DNA of 64,000 nucleotides from an uncultured Clostridium sp. (lineage in GTDB: Bacteria > Bacillota > Clostridia > Clostridiales > Clostridiaceae). This document shows, piece by piece, positions 1 to 8,454 of this stretch (position 1 is its first letter; the number at the start of each line of letters is the position of its first letter). The notes beneath the pieces are model-generated. The model was not told the origin of the DNA. It worked only from the letters and a program-made list of their open reading frames with translations, and ran no database searches. Both the position numbers and the translations under genes were made by a program. Location: NCBI GenBank assembly GCA_934755305.1, contig CAKVLD010000003.1, positions 62,001-126,000 on the forward strand. The letters are read 5' to 3'.

Positions 1-96
1 TTCACTTGGTTCTACCACTGGAAATACATCTATTCCTAAAGCCTTAAATGCTAATACAGAATCCTTATCTCCAACTACACCTATCTTCTTAAACAT
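1..96 (-). CDS. atpF/ntpG: V-type ATP synthase subunit F (partial, 3' end outside window)
   Basis: Only the first 32 codons lie in the window; the gene continues past position 1. The start reads MFKKIGVVGDKDSVLAFKA, the usual opening of the small central-stalk subunit F of V/A-type ATPases, which connects the catalytic head to the rotor. The ATG at 94-96 sits inside the last codons of the subunit C gene (8-nt overlap), as expected for translationally coupled operon genes. It lies exactly where F follows C in clostridial and enterococcal operons, so the A, B and D subunit genes should lie just left of the window (inference). Confidence 0.9.
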   Translation of the reverse strand, partial: MFKKIGVVGDKDSVLAFKALGIDVFPVVEPSE

Positions 97-1090
97 AAAT
101 ATCACGCAGCCTTTCTCTAATTACTTCTTCAGCAATATTATTGAGCTTGCCAACCATTATAATTCTTATAACTTTTATTTCTGTTTCTTTTGCATAAATA
201 TAAGCTAATAAAGGTTCTCCACCAAATGCAATCATCTTTGCGTCTTTCATTAAATCCATTATGTAGTTATCTACTAACTTTTCTAAAAGACCAGCTGATC
301 CAGTTGCTGAATAATCTTCTACTCCTAACTTTAGTACTTCTGCATAGTTAGTGTAATCAAGCTTACTTGCAATATTTTCTACAGCATCATTTAGTAATGC
401 TACTAATGTATCTTTATCTATAAATCCGCCATCAATTACTAAAGATAAGAAGAAATCTCTATCTTTATTTTGTTTCTTAACTCTTAATAAACTCTTTAAG
501 TTAGTTAAGTCTATTGAAGCAGAAACAAACTTATTTACAAATCCATCTTCTAATTCTTTAGCAATAGCTCTCATATTTTCAAACATAGCTTTGTCTAAAA
601 TAATATCGATTCTTTGAGGATCTTTCTTTGAATTAAAGTCTTCTATTACTTCTACTATTGCATTTCTCATTATTGGATTTAAATCTGAAAGACTTTCTGT
701 CTCTATGCTATTTTTTAGCTTATTAACATCTACCATTCCAACTGACATTAAAAGGTCTGAGAAATCTTTTTGAAGGAATTTTCCCTTTAATATTACCTTA
801 ATATTATGGTAATCATACTTGATACTCATTATATCTACAAGAGCCTTTGATGGTGACATATCATATACTTCATGATAAACTCTCTTAAGCTCATCACTTA
901 GCATATTATCATAATCTTCTGCTCTCTTAACATCAGACATTACATTGGCATACTCTGTTTCCTGAAGCACTTTTAATGCTTCTTCTGCAGAATTTGAATC
1001 TATCATTCTGTCAATTTTTGCCTTATCAAGGAGTCTGGTTTCTAATACTCTTAGTCTTGGAATAACTTGAGTAAATTTCATTTTATCCAT
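89..1090 (-). CDS. atpC/ntpC: V-type ATP synthase subunit C
   Basis: 333 aa, all-helical and normal for the family. Subunit C is the funnel-shaped subunit that joins the central stalk to the membrane proteolipid ring. The protein opens with MDKMKFTQVIPRLRVLETRL and has the acidic, leucine-rich composition of the family. The repeated 'A..Y....L' helices and the C-terminal run around EIKVIRIIMVGKLN match the conserved end of bacterial and archaeal subunit C. The start ATG at 1090 has AAGGAGG about 6 nt upstream. It lies 11 bp after subunit E and overlaps subunit F by 8 bp, so it is co-transcribed with both. No anomaly seen. Confidence 0.93.
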   Translation of the reverse strand: MDKMKFTQVIPRLRVLETRLLDKAKIDRMIDSNSAEEALKVLQETEYANVMSDVKRAEDYDNMLSDELKRVYHEVYDMSPSKALVDIMSIKYDYHNIKVILKGKFLQKDFSDLLMSVGMVDVNKLKNSIETESLSDLNPIMRNAIVEVIEDFNSKKDPQRIDIILDKAMFENMRAIAKELEDGFVNKFVSASIDLTNLKSLLRVKKQNKDRDFFLSLVIDGGFIDKDTLVALLNDAVENIASKLDYTNYAEVLKLGVEDYSATGSAGLLEKLVDNYIMDLMKDAKMIAFGGEPLLAYIYAKETEIKVIRIIMVGKLNNIAEEVIRERLRDIYV

Positions 1091-1101
1091 AGTTAACCTC
1101 C

Positions 1102-1701
1102 TTAATTAAATAATTCTCTTGCTACTTCGAACTCCAATTCTTCTTTTACTGAGTTTACTAAAGCTTCAAAAGTATTATTTATTTCAATGCCATCTTTTTC
1201 TAGTATGAATCCACCCTTAAAGCTTCTTGCTTCTTTTACTAGAGTTATTGCACCCTTTTTACCGTTAGAAACAAGTCCTGCATTTATTTCAGTTAATACA
1301 GCATCAGTAACTAATTTCATTCCTCTTTCATTTAAGATTAACTTTTCATCACCAGCTAAACCTAATGAAAGAATACTGTCTTTTATAAATGCTACATACT
1401 TATCGTCATCTAAGTTACAAAGTTCTTCAATGCTTTTTTCAAAAACTTCTTTGATTACTGCTTGCTTTGCTTTAAGTTTTTCGTTTCTTGCCTTAAGTTC
1501 AGCTCCAGAAATAACTCTTTCTTTACTTGTCTTAGCTTCACTTTCAGCTTTTTCTAACATTGTAGCTTCTAATGCTTTAGCTTCATTATTCTTCTTATCA
1601 AGAATCTTAGCTTTTTCATTTTCAGCTGCTGCTAAAATACTTTCCTTTCTTTCTTCTGCATCCTTAAGGATTTTAGAAGTCAGATTACTTACATTTGCCA
1701 T
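1102..1701 (-). CDS. atpE/ntpE: V-type ATP synthase subunit E (peripheral stalk)
   Basis: 199 aa. The first roughly 100 residues are highly charged and alanine-rich (AEERKESILAAAENEKAKIL), the long coiled coil that pairs with subunit G/H in the peripheral stalk. The C-terminal half is a compact domain with the motif GGFILEKDGIEINNTFEALV, typical of the E-subunit head that contacts the catalytic A/B ring. It sits between proteolipid K (25-bp gap) and subunit C (11-bp gap) in the standard H-I-K-E-C-F order. A large opposite-strand reading frame over this gene is a shadow produced by its biased composition. Confidence 0.94.
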   Translation of the reverse strand: MANVSNLTSKILKDAEERKESILAAAENEKAKILDKKNNEAKALEATMLEKAESEAKTSKERVISGAELKARNEKLKAKQAVIKEVFEKSIEELCNLDDDKYVAFIKDSILSLGLAGDEKLILNERGMKLVTDAVLTEINAGLVSNGKKGAITLVKEARSFKGGFILEKDGIEINNTFEALVNSVKEELEFEVARELFN

Positions 1702-1725
1702 AGTTTCTCTTCTCCAATCCTAGTC

Positions 1726-2211
1726 CTAGAATCCTTGAACTACTAATAATAATGATATAACGAATCCTAATAATGCGTAAGTTTCAACCATCGCTGTTAA
1801 TACGATACCCTTAGTGTTGTGTTCTGGTTTCTTAGCTAATATAGCAACTGAAGAAGCAGCACATCTACCTTGAGCGATACCTGAGAATAAACCTGCAATA
1901 GCTACTGGTAATGAAGCAAATAATAAATATAAACCTTGTGCTAAAGTTGTTGAAGTAGTTAAGTTAGTTAAAATCATAAGACCAACAACGAATCCGTATA
2001 AACCTTGTGTACCTGGTAATAATTCAAGAATTAACGCTTTACCAAACTTTTCTGGTTGTTCTGTTAAAAGACCTGAAACAGCTTCTCCTGCTAAACCAAC
2101 ACCTTTAGCTGAACCTATACCAGCTAAACCAACTGCTAATGCTACACCTAAAGCACCAAATATAAACCCTCCATAATTTTCTGCTAAAAATTGAACCCAA
2201 TTCATTTCCAT
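1726..2211 (-). CDS. atpK/ntpK: V-type ATP synthase proteolipid subunit K (rotor ring), Na+-type
   Basis: 161 aa with four predicted membrane helices, a fused double hairpin as in Enterococcus hirae NtpK (about 156 aa). Residues L65, T68, Q69 (in LLPGTQGLYGF), Q114 (SGIAQGR) and E143 (MVETYALLG) align at a constant offset of +4 with the Na+-coordinating L61, T64, Q65, Q110 and E139 known from E. hirae NtpK. The ring therefore probably carries Na+ rather than H+ (inference from conserved ligands). Start ATG at 2211 has AGGAGG about 9 nt upstream. The gene is 12 bp after subunit I and 24 bp before subunit E. Confidence 0.95.
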   Translation of the reverse strand: MEMNWVQFLAENYGGFIFGALGVALAVGLAGIGSAKGVGLAGEAVSGLLTEQPEKFGKALILELLPGTQGLYGFVVGLMILTNLTTSTTLAQGLYLLFASLPVAIAGLFSGIAQGRCAASSVAILAKKPEHNTKGIVLTAMVETYALLGFVISLLLVVQGF

Positions 2212-2223
2212 TATAAAATCCTC

Positions 2224-4176
2224 CTAATTTCTTTTTGTGTTAATAAATTTATTTTGTGTTTTAAATGGTGAGAAAGCTCTTCCTCCACCTTCGTAGAATT
2301 TACCGAAGTATTCTACATATTGTAATCTACATGTATGAACATACGCTCCAAGTAATGATAGAGCTAAGTTAAATATATGTCCAATTATAAATATAACTGG
2401 TCCAAATATAATCATTGCTATTCCTGCAGGTAACATTCCTATTATAAGGTTAAATGCTCCAGCTAATGATCCACCAGCTAAACCTAATGCCATAAGTCTT
2501 GTGTAAGAAACAAGGTCTCCTACATAACCTGTTATACCATAAAGAGCATAAGCACCTTGACCTAATCTAGCACCTGTAGTCTTTTCTTGTCTACCACCTG
2601 TTAATACTATTACAATCATACCAAATATCATAAATCCAATAGCAATATTTTTTCCAAGTGGTGATAAACCTATAGCACTTGAACCTAAAACACACGCTAC
2701 TGACACAAGAGTAATTACCCATGCACCAACATCGTAGAATGCATCTTTTGGTTTACCAGCCTTTATAAGTACAGCTGCTTTAATAGCTAATCCCATAAAT
2801 ATTTGAATCACACCAAATACTACTGATACAACAAGTATAGTCATAATGTCCTTATTAGTATCTAATAATTTTGGTAGTTCTATCAAATCTCCAAAGAAAG
2901 CACCATATACAGCACCAAATGCTATAGTTGGGAAGCTTAAGTAGAAGAAGAACTTAACAAACTTCTTAGTATCTTCATCAAACTTAAATACTTTTAAAGC
3001 AACAAGTGTACCAATTAACATTAATAATCCATATCCAATATCTGCAACCATCATTCCGAAGAATAATATGAAGAATGGTGTGACATATGGAGTTGGATCA
3101 ATATCATCATATTTAGGTGTACTAAACATTTGTGTAATACTCTCAAATGATTGATTTATTTCATTATTCTTAAGTTTTACAGGAACATCATCTATTTCCT
3201 CATCTTTAACTTCTTCAAATGAAATAACACCATCTTCTCCAAGAACTTCTTTAACTATTGAAGTTAACTTATCATTTTCTTCAACAGGAACCCATCCTTG
3301 GATAACCATAATACTTTTTGTCTTTAAGAAATTACTTACAGCGTTCTTTCTTATGGCTTCATTTCCATAATACTCATTAACAAGCTCTAAAGTCTTATAA
3401 TCTTCTTCTAAAGCTGCTAACTCTTCACATACAAAGAATTTCTTTGACTGAAGCTTTTCTATTGTGTCCCTACTTTCATGTACTATCTTTAGTGGAACAT
3501 CAGTTAAATCTGTTTTGAATTGACTAAATCCAAATCCTCTTAAAATTTCAGTTACTTCTTCTTCTCTTTCTTTTCCACAAATAACCAAGAAATTAATATC
3601 TTGATTACCTCTAGAAATTATTTCGAAGTAGAATTCACCTAATGCAGAAGTTATTTCTTCTTCATATTGCTTAGGTACAGTTCCTAAGAAATGAGGAGTT
3701 TTCATTGAGTTTAAATCTTCAAATGAAGCATCTAATTGTTCCCATGGTTTCATAGACTCAATTATTCCTTCAAGCTTAGTCTTTTGATTTTCAAGACTAG
3801 CTATTTGAGATTCTTTTTCCTTAACTTTCTCGCAAATAGCTTCCCAGTTACTATTCATAACTTTTTCTTCTAATTCCTTAAAAGTTAATTCTCTCTTTCC
3901 TTCCTTCATTGCTTTTAATCCTGATTTTTGAGGAACATACTCTCCTAAAAAGTTTAGAGCAGATTTAGCCATAGATAATTTGTCTTCGCACCCTGCAAAT
4001 TCTGAACCTGATTCAGCTTTCATAAGATCTGCTAATTCTTCGTGCTTTTCTAAAAGTTCTTCATTTTGTAAGTTAATGAATTCTACTTCTGAAAAGTTTT
4101 GAAGTTTTTCTAGCAGTGTAGCTTTTTGAGATTCAAATCCTAGCAAGGTGAACTTATTCATCTTAACTATTGCCAT
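2224..4176 (-). CDS. atpI/ntpI: V-type ATP synthase subunit I (stator a-subunit)
   Basis: 650 aa, normal length. The N-terminal half (about 1-330) is soluble and charged and forms the cytoplasmic arm that binds the peripheral stalks. The C-terminal half has about seven to eight membrane helices, beginning near YVTPFFILFFGMMVADIGYG. It includes conserved charged positions near the end, such as the segment with YTRLMALGLAGGS that lines the ion half-channel opposite the K ring. The start ATG at 4176 overlaps the end of the upstream stalk gene by 14 bp, indicating translational coupling. Belongs to the operon described for the neighbouring V-ATPase genes. Confidence 0.95.
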   Translation of the reverse strand: MAIVKMNKFTLLGFESQKATLLEKLQNFSEVEFINLQNEELLEKHEELADLMKAESGSEFAGCEDKLSMAKSALNFLGEYVPQKSGLKAMKEGKRELTFKELEEKVMNSNWEAICEKVKEKESQIASLENQKTKLEGIIESMKPWEQLDASFEDLNSMKTPHFLGTVPKQYEEEITSALGEFYFEIISRGNQDINFLVICGKEREEEVTEILRGFGFSQFKTDLTDVPLKIVHESRDTIEKLQSKKFFVCEELAALEEDYKTLELVNEYYGNEAIRKNAVSNFLKTKSIMVIQGWVPVEENDKLTSIVKEVLGEDGVISFEEVKDEEIDDVPVKLKNNEINQSFESITQMFSTPKYDDIDPTPYVTPFFILFFGMMVADIGYGLLMLIGTLVALKVFKFDEDTKKFVKFFFYLSFPTIAFGAVYGAFFGDLIELPKLLDTNKDIMTILVVSVVFGVIQIFMGLAIKAAVLIKAGKPKDAFYDVGAWVITLVSVACVLGSSAIGLSPLGKNIAIGFMIFGMIVIVLTGGRQEKTTGARLGQGAYALYGITGYVGDLVSYTRLMALGLAGGSLAGAFNLIIGMLPAGIAMIIFGPVIFIIGHIFNLALSLLGAYVHTCRLQYVEYFGKFYEGGGRAFSPFKTQNKFINTKRN

Positions 4177-4489
4177 TTACTTTCACTATCCTCTCAACCA
4201 CTAATTTAACAGCATTATCTTTTTTTGTTCCAGAAAGGTTTAAGATATCTTTAGAATCAGTACTTCCTTTAGCTAATATAGGCTCTGCAGCCTTATTACC
4301 TTCATTTATAGCTTTATCTAAGATACTCTTACACTTTTCCTTAGCGTTTTCTATTACAGTATTGTAATTTTTATCTGCTTCAGATACCGCTAATTGAACA
4401 ATTTCTCTCGCCTTAACTTCTGCATTTTTTATTATTTCATCTGCTTTAGCTTCAGCATCCTTGATTTCTTTAATTGCATCTAATGCCAA
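4163..4489 (-). CDS. atpH/ntpF: V-type ATPase peripheral stalk subunit G/H (AtpH family)
   Basis: 108 aa, almost entirely a charged alanine/lysine/glutamate coiled coil (MALDAIKEIKDAEAKADEII), the partner helix of subunit E in the peripheral stalk. First gene of the V-ATPase operon. The codon at 4487-4489 is TTG. I accept it as the start because AAGGTGGTG lies about 7 nt upstream and the family begins with this sequence. Its end overlaps subunit I by 14 bp. The reading frame on the opposite strand is a shadow. Confidence 0.88.
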   Translation of the reverse strand: MALDAIKEIKDAEAKADEIIKNAEVKAREIVQLAVSEADKNYNTVIENAKEKCKSILDKAINEGNKAAEPILAKGSTDSKDILNLSGTKKDNAVKLVVERIVKVNGNS

Positions 4490-4595
4490 AATATCACCAC
4501 CTTCTATGCCATCAATCTGTTTTTTATATGAATAAAATTCGAATAAAATATGTATTAATACTTTATGTAGTATCGATTACTTTTTATTCTCTTTT

Positions 4596-4623
4596 ATTAT
4601 ACACTATTTAATATTTTTTTCAA
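4596..4623 (-). promoter_or_regulatory. Promoter of the V-ATPase operon
   Basis: On the minus strand TTGAAA (4618-4623) and TATAAT (4596-4601) are separated by 16 bp, a near-consensus housekeeping sigma promoter. Transcription would start near 4588-4590, leaving a leader of about 100 nt before the TTG start at 4489. It is the only strong promoter-like site in the gap. Confidence 0.8.
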
Positions 4624-4639
4624 CAAAATTATCCCGATT

Positions 4640-4657
4640 TCATAAATACATTTATGA
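4640..4657. promoter_or_regulatory. 18-bp palindrome upstream of the V-ATPase promoter
   Basis: TCATAAAT-AC-ATTTATGA is a perfect 8-2-8 inverted repeat 17 bp upstream of the -35 box. It has no U-run in either direction, so an operator is more likely than a terminator. The regulator is unknown. Confidence 0.45.
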
Positions 4658-4702
4658 TTCTTTATAATTTTAATCTTTTTTAACACCTTATTAAAAATCC
4701 AT

Positions 4703-4750
4703 ACTTATTTTATCAAAAATGTTAAATTGTATTCTTTATGTAAAATAAGT
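4703..4750 (-). terminator. Possible weak terminator of the radical SAM gene
   Basis: ACTTATTTTA (4703-4712) and TAAAATAAGT (4741-4750) form a 10-bp perfect stem with a 28-nt loop, 20-70 bp beyond the stop of the radical SAM gene. On the minus strand it is followed by a short T-rich stretch (ATTTTTAAT). The long loop and all-AT stem make this uncertain. Confidence 0.35.
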
Positions 4751-4770
4751 CAATCATAAACTTAATATTT

Positions 4771-6432
4771 TTAAAGTTCAACTTTTATTTTGTTTCCCTC
4801 ATTACCTATTAAATAATACGTATCCTTTTCTACTACTCTTTGATTATTTTCATATACTTCCATATCTAAGTTAAAACAGTCTACGCTATATTCTCTAAAA
4901 GAATACTCTTCTCTATACTTATCTTTTATCTTTTCTTCAATAGACTTATCAATACTATTTTTTAAATATTCAGGAATGCCTCTCTTTTTATTAAAGCTAA
5001 GGTAGTCATATTTTATAATATCTCTTAAATACTTATTATCACTTTTTAATATTTCCATATTGAAATCTAAAAATACTTTATAATATTCAGAATTACCAAT
5101 ATTTCTATTAAAATATCCTTTTTTCTCGAAAAAATTACCAAGTTCATAAAAAAACTCGTAAGGAGTATCAAACTTGCTATAAAAGTAGTTAAGTATATTA
5201 TTAAATTTCTGACTGTTATAATATTTATCGACCACATTCTCAACTTTCTTTAATACTAATATTTCTTCGTAAGATATCTTGTCAGTTTTTAGTATTTCAT
5301 AAGGTGGATATGGAGAATATACCATTTTATATTTTTCTCCTTCTTCTCTCATTGCAGAACCCTTTAATAACTTTAAAAACCCTAATTGTATTTCTTCTGG
5401 TCTTATACTATGTACATCATTAAAAGAATTAACAAAAGAATTATAATCTTCTCCAGGAAGTCCCGCTATTAAATCCAAGTGTTGTTTTATATTTCTTAAA
5501 GATAAAAGCTCCTCCACCTTTTCTTTAATATCGCTAAAATTAACAAATCTATTAATATTATTTAAAACCTCATCATTAGTTGTTTGTACACCAACTTCAA
5601 ACTGAAATCTATCTATAGGAGCATTTCTTAATAATTCTATTTCATCATTTCTTAATATATCTGCTGATATTTCAAAGTGAAACTTAGTATTTGTATCTGC
5701 TTTAATTAAAAAATCCCAGATAGCCATTGAATATTTATGATTGCAATTAAAAGTTCTATCAACAAACTTTACAAGTTTTACTTTTTTATCTATAAAAAAT
5801 TGCAATTCTCTTAAAACTCTATCTATAGAATGAAATCTAACTCCATGAGTAGTTGAAGATAAACAATATTTACAATTAAAAGGACATCCTCTACTTCCTT
5901 CATAATAAACTATCTTATTATTTAGATCTTCATCTTCCTCATAGGGGAACACTACTTCATCTAATGACATTAAAGGTCTACTTCCATTAGAGTGTACTTC
6001 CCCATCTTTTTTATAATGTAGCCCTTTAATATCCTCTACCTTTTTAGTGCCTAATTTATATTCCACAAACTCTCTATAAGTTTTTTCTCCTTCACCTTCT
6101 ATAACATATTCACCAACATTATCTTTTAAGAATAATCTTGAATCATATGATACTTCAGGACCTCCATAAAGTATTTCAATATTTTTATCTACTAACTTAA
6201 TTAAATTAGCTAATCTTATAGCCATCTCTACATTCCATATATATGTTGATATAGCCACTACATCTGGTTTTTCTTCAATAATTTCTTTTAATATATGCTC
6301 CTCTCTATCATTTATAGAGAATTCTCTTATTTTACAATCATAATCTAAATCTTTTGTATAAGCTCTTAAATATCTAACTGCTAAATTACTATGAACAAAC
6401 TTAGAATTAATTGCTGCAAGCAAAATCTTCAT
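4771..6432 (-). CDS. B12-binding-type radical SAM protein with C-terminal DUF4080
   Basis: 553 aa. Residues 1-130 have the Rossmann-like fold of cobalamin-binding domains (MKILLAAINSKFVHSN ... PDVVAISTYIW), but I do not see the DxHxxG histidine, so base-off B12 binding is uncertain. A radical SAM core follows at about 175-380 with the cluster motif CPFNCKYC (C-x3-C-x2-C) in SRGCPFNCKYCLSS. The C-terminal third matches the DUF4080 region that ends this subfamily. The reaction is unknown; relatives include methyltransferases and other B12-radical SAM enzymes. Start ATG at 6432 has a GGAAG-type site. The neighbour 20 bp upstream is a small methyltransferase-like gene in the same direction, so they are probably co-transcribed. 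Confidence 0.82.
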   Translation of the reverse strand: MKILLAAINSKFVHSNLAVRYLRAYTKDLDYDCKIREFSINDREEHILKEIIEEKPDVVAISTYIWNVEMAIRLANLIKLVDKNIEILYGGPEVSYDSRLFLKDNVGEYVIEGEGEKTYREFVEYKLGTKKVEDIKGLHYKKDGEVHSNGSRPLMSLDEVVFPYEEDEDLNNKIVYYEGSRGCPFNCKYCLSSTTHGVRFHSIDRVLRELQFFIDKKVKLVKFVDRTFNCNHKYSMAIWDFLIKADTNTKFHFEISADILRNDEIELLRNAPIDRFQFEVGVQTTNDEVLNNINRFVNFSDIKEKVEELLSLRNIKQHLDLIAGLPGEDYNSFVNSFNDVHSIRPEEIQLGFLKLLKGSAMREEGEKYKMVYSPYPPYEILKTDKISYEEILVLKKVENVVDKYYNSQKFNNILNYFYSKFDTPYEFFYELGNFFEKKGYFNRNIGNSEYYKVFLDFNMEILKSDNKYLRDIIKYDYLSFNKKRGIPEYLKNSIDKSIEEKIKDKYREEYSFREYSVDCFNLDMEVYENNQRVVEKDTYYLIGNEGNKIKVEL

Positions 6433-6452
6433 ACTTTTCTTCCTTTCTTTTG

Positions 6453-6956
6453 TTAACTATTATTCTTTATAGCTTTTATATAAAAAATATCCTCCCATAG
6501 CTTTGTTTCTTCTATTATAGAATACTTTTGAAGAATTTTCTTTATCTCTTCAAATTTACAGGATATAAAAGGATTATATTTATTAAACATAACCTTTTTT
6601 AATTCTCCATCTGGTAAAGCCACCTCTATATTATAATCCAAAAATCCATTACTTTCTTTATTTATATCCCATATATATATTTCTCCATTATCTTTTAAAT
6701 AGTTTATAACATCTTTAATTAAATATTCTTTTTTTCTATTTGTTAGCAAACTACTTAAATTAAAGAAAAAAGTACATGCATCATAAGTTTTAGGTTTTAA
6801 TATATTTTTAGTTTCCTCACTTACATAATCAACTGATATCTCTTCCTGTATATCTTTAGATAATTTATATATTATACCTGAATTCTTTCTAGATACATCT
6901 AAAATATCTCCTTTAATCTCTATATCATTCATATTAATTACTATCCTCTTATTCAT
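6453..6956 (-). CDS. Small degenerate SAM-methyltransferase-like protein
   Basis: 167 aa with no signal peptide or membrane helix. The order is an N-terminal strand with GDILDVSRKNSGIIY, reminiscent of the glycine loop of class I methyltransferases. Then comes YDACTFFFNLSSLLTNRKKEYLI and an NGEIYIWDINKE strand, like motifs IV-VI of that fold. The canonical GxGxG is not intact, so catalytic activity is doubtful; it may be a divergent enzyme or partner. Start ATG at 6956 has GGAGGCGG upstream. It lies 20 bp before the radical SAM gene, suggesting a shared function. Family call is tentative. Confidence 0.5.
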   Translation of the reverse strand: MNKRIVINMNDIEIKGDILDVSRKNSGIIYKLSKDIQEEISVDYVSEETKNILKPKTYDACTFFFNLSSLLTNRKKEYLIKDVINYLKDNGEIYIWDINKESNGFLDYNIEVALPDGELKKVMFNKYNPFISCKFEEIKKILQKYSIIEETKLWEDIFYIKAIKNNS

Positions 6957-6999
6957 AACAACCGCCTCCCTTTCCCATATTTTACCATAACAATAAAAA

Positions 7000-7035
7000 A
7001 CAAGTCCACCTTATTCAGAATAAATGAGAACTTGT
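7000..7035 (-). terminator. Terminator of the beta-propeller gene
   Basis: ACAAGT (7000-7005) pairs with ACTTGT (7030-7035), with an inner TTATTC/GAATAA helix. On the minus strand it is followed by a U-run (complement of the A6 at 6995-7000). It lies 20 bp after the stop at 7056. Confidence 0.65.
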
Positions 7036-7055
7036 CTTCTAAATTATATAATAAA

Positions 7056-8330
7056 TTATTTTTCTTTACCTTTATTTAATTTCAACATACATATTACTAA
7101 TAATAAAAAGCATAAAGAAAATATAAATATCCATATAGATAAAGGTAACTTAAATCCTAAGAATCCTTCTTTTTCATGAACACTATAAATACATCCTATA
7201 TTACTATCCAATATTAAAAATTCCTTATTTTTATAAATAATATCACTTATATTACTATTTTCTTTAAGTTTTAAAAGATTATAAAAAACACCTTTATTAT
7301 TAAATACAGAAATCATTTGCTTACTTCTATCCCAAAATACCATACTATCTTTTTCTAAAATTTCACCGTCTATATCTATAGAAAATTCCCTCAAAGAATC
7401 TACAGTATCATGCTGATATAATGGAGACTCTTTATATCTTACTGGTGCTTTTTTTATTAATGGTTTTACTAAAGTTTCTCCTTTAAACCTTGGTGAATTT
7501 ATAGGATCACCACCACTATAATCTGGCCATCCATACCATCCGCCACCTTTTATTTCATATATATAATCCTTATCCCTATTTATAGGTCTTAAACCTTCAT
7601 TCTTCATTCCTGAAAAAATACCATACATATTCCCTTCACTATTAAATCCAAATCCAGTTATTCCTCTTATTCCACTTGAAAATAAATTTATTTCATTCTT
7701 ATTTAGATTTAATGTATATATTGCTCCATTACCAACCTTTGAAGCTGAGATTTTTTCACCATCTTTATTTTTTGCTCCAACTCTTTTAAAAATACCAGTT
7801 TGAAAATCGCCATAATTAACTTCATTTAAAACCAAATCTATGGGAGAAATATCTATATTATCCCCTTCTGCTATTCCTGAATTAGTTGCAGCACCTATTG
7901 TAATAAAAAGCTTATCTTCTTTAACTTCCAACTTTCTATTTATACCATTACCACCACTAGGAATTCCACAATATAAAGTTTCAACAGCAGAATCTTCTAA
8001 TGAAAAACTTTGAATTGAATCATCAGATATATATATTAATTTATTATTCCAATAAACTATGTCTTCAATGTCACATTCTTCATTTTTATATAATACTTTT
8101 TCTTTTCCTAAGTTATCTATAGATTTTATACTTTCCTTATAGGCAATATACTTATAATTATTATTATCAACTGTTATAGCTCTAGCTTCTCCACAATTTT
8201 TTAAAATAACATTACACTCTATATTATCTTTTAAAGTATCAAATTTATATTTGCTAGATATTTTATATACGGAAAAGGCTAAAGTTACAATTAATATAAT
8301 CATTAATATATCCCTAAAAAATTTCTTCAT
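7056..8330 (-). CDS. Membrane-anchored PQQ-type sugar dehydrogenase-like beta-propeller
   Basis: 424 aa. An N-terminal membrane segment (MKKFFRDILMIILIVTLAFS) is followed by a large extracytoplasmic domain. A second hydrophobic helix at about 393-417 (LSIWIFIFSLCFLLLVICML) ends in a lysine-rich tail, so the domain is held outside by two anchors. Repeats such as GIRGITGFGFNSEGNMYG and GGGWYGWPDYSGGDPI are hallmarks of the glucose/sorbosone dehydrogenase (GSDH) six-bladed propeller family. Whether it binds PQQ is doubtful: clostridia do not make PQQ, and many such propellers are non-catalytic sugar binders. ATG at 8330 has AAAGGAGG. Expressed away from the divergent aminopeptidase. Confidence 0.72.
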   Translation of the reverse strand: MKKFFRDILMIILIVTLAFSVYKISSKYKFDTLKDNIECNVILKNCGEARAITVDNNNYKYIAYKESIKSIDNLGKEKVLYKNEECDIEDIVYWNNKLIYISDDSIQSFSLEDSAVETLYCGIPSGGNGINRKLEVKEDKLFITIGAATNSGIAEGDNIDISPIDLVLNEVNYGDFQTGIFKRVGAKNKDGEKISASKVGNGAIYTLNLNKNEINLFSSGIRGITGFGFNSEGNMYGIFSGMKNEGLRPINRDKDYIYEIKGGGWYGWPDYSGGDPINSPRFKGETLVKPLIKKAPVRYKESPLYQHDTVDSLREFSIDIDGEILEKDSMVFWDRSKQMISVFNNKGVFYNLLKLKENSNISDIIYKNKEFLILDSNIGCIYSVHEKEGFLGFKLPLSIWIFIFSLCFLLLVICMLKLNKGKEK

Positions 8331-8393
8331 AGTAACCTCCTTTTATTCCTCTATTTAATTTATATTTTGTCGCCTAAAAAATATTACACTTCC

Positions 8394-8421
8394 TTGAAAA
8401 ATCAATCTACAATGTTATACT
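8394..8421 (+). promoter_or_regulatory. Promoter of the aminopeptidase gene
   Basis: TTGAAA (8394-8399) and TATACT (8416-8421) with a 16-bp spacer, 33 bp upstream of the start codon. A strong AGGAGG site lies at 8441-8446. Confidence 0.65.
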
Positions 8422-8454
8422 AAATGTAACTATATTTTACAGGAGGTATATAAC

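Noticed and set aside
1187..1723. 178-codon plus-strand open frame across the subunit E gene
   Set aside because: Opposite-strand shadow of a Lys/Glu/Ala-rich coiled-coil gene; the serine/leucine-rich product matches nothing and lacks a ribosome site.
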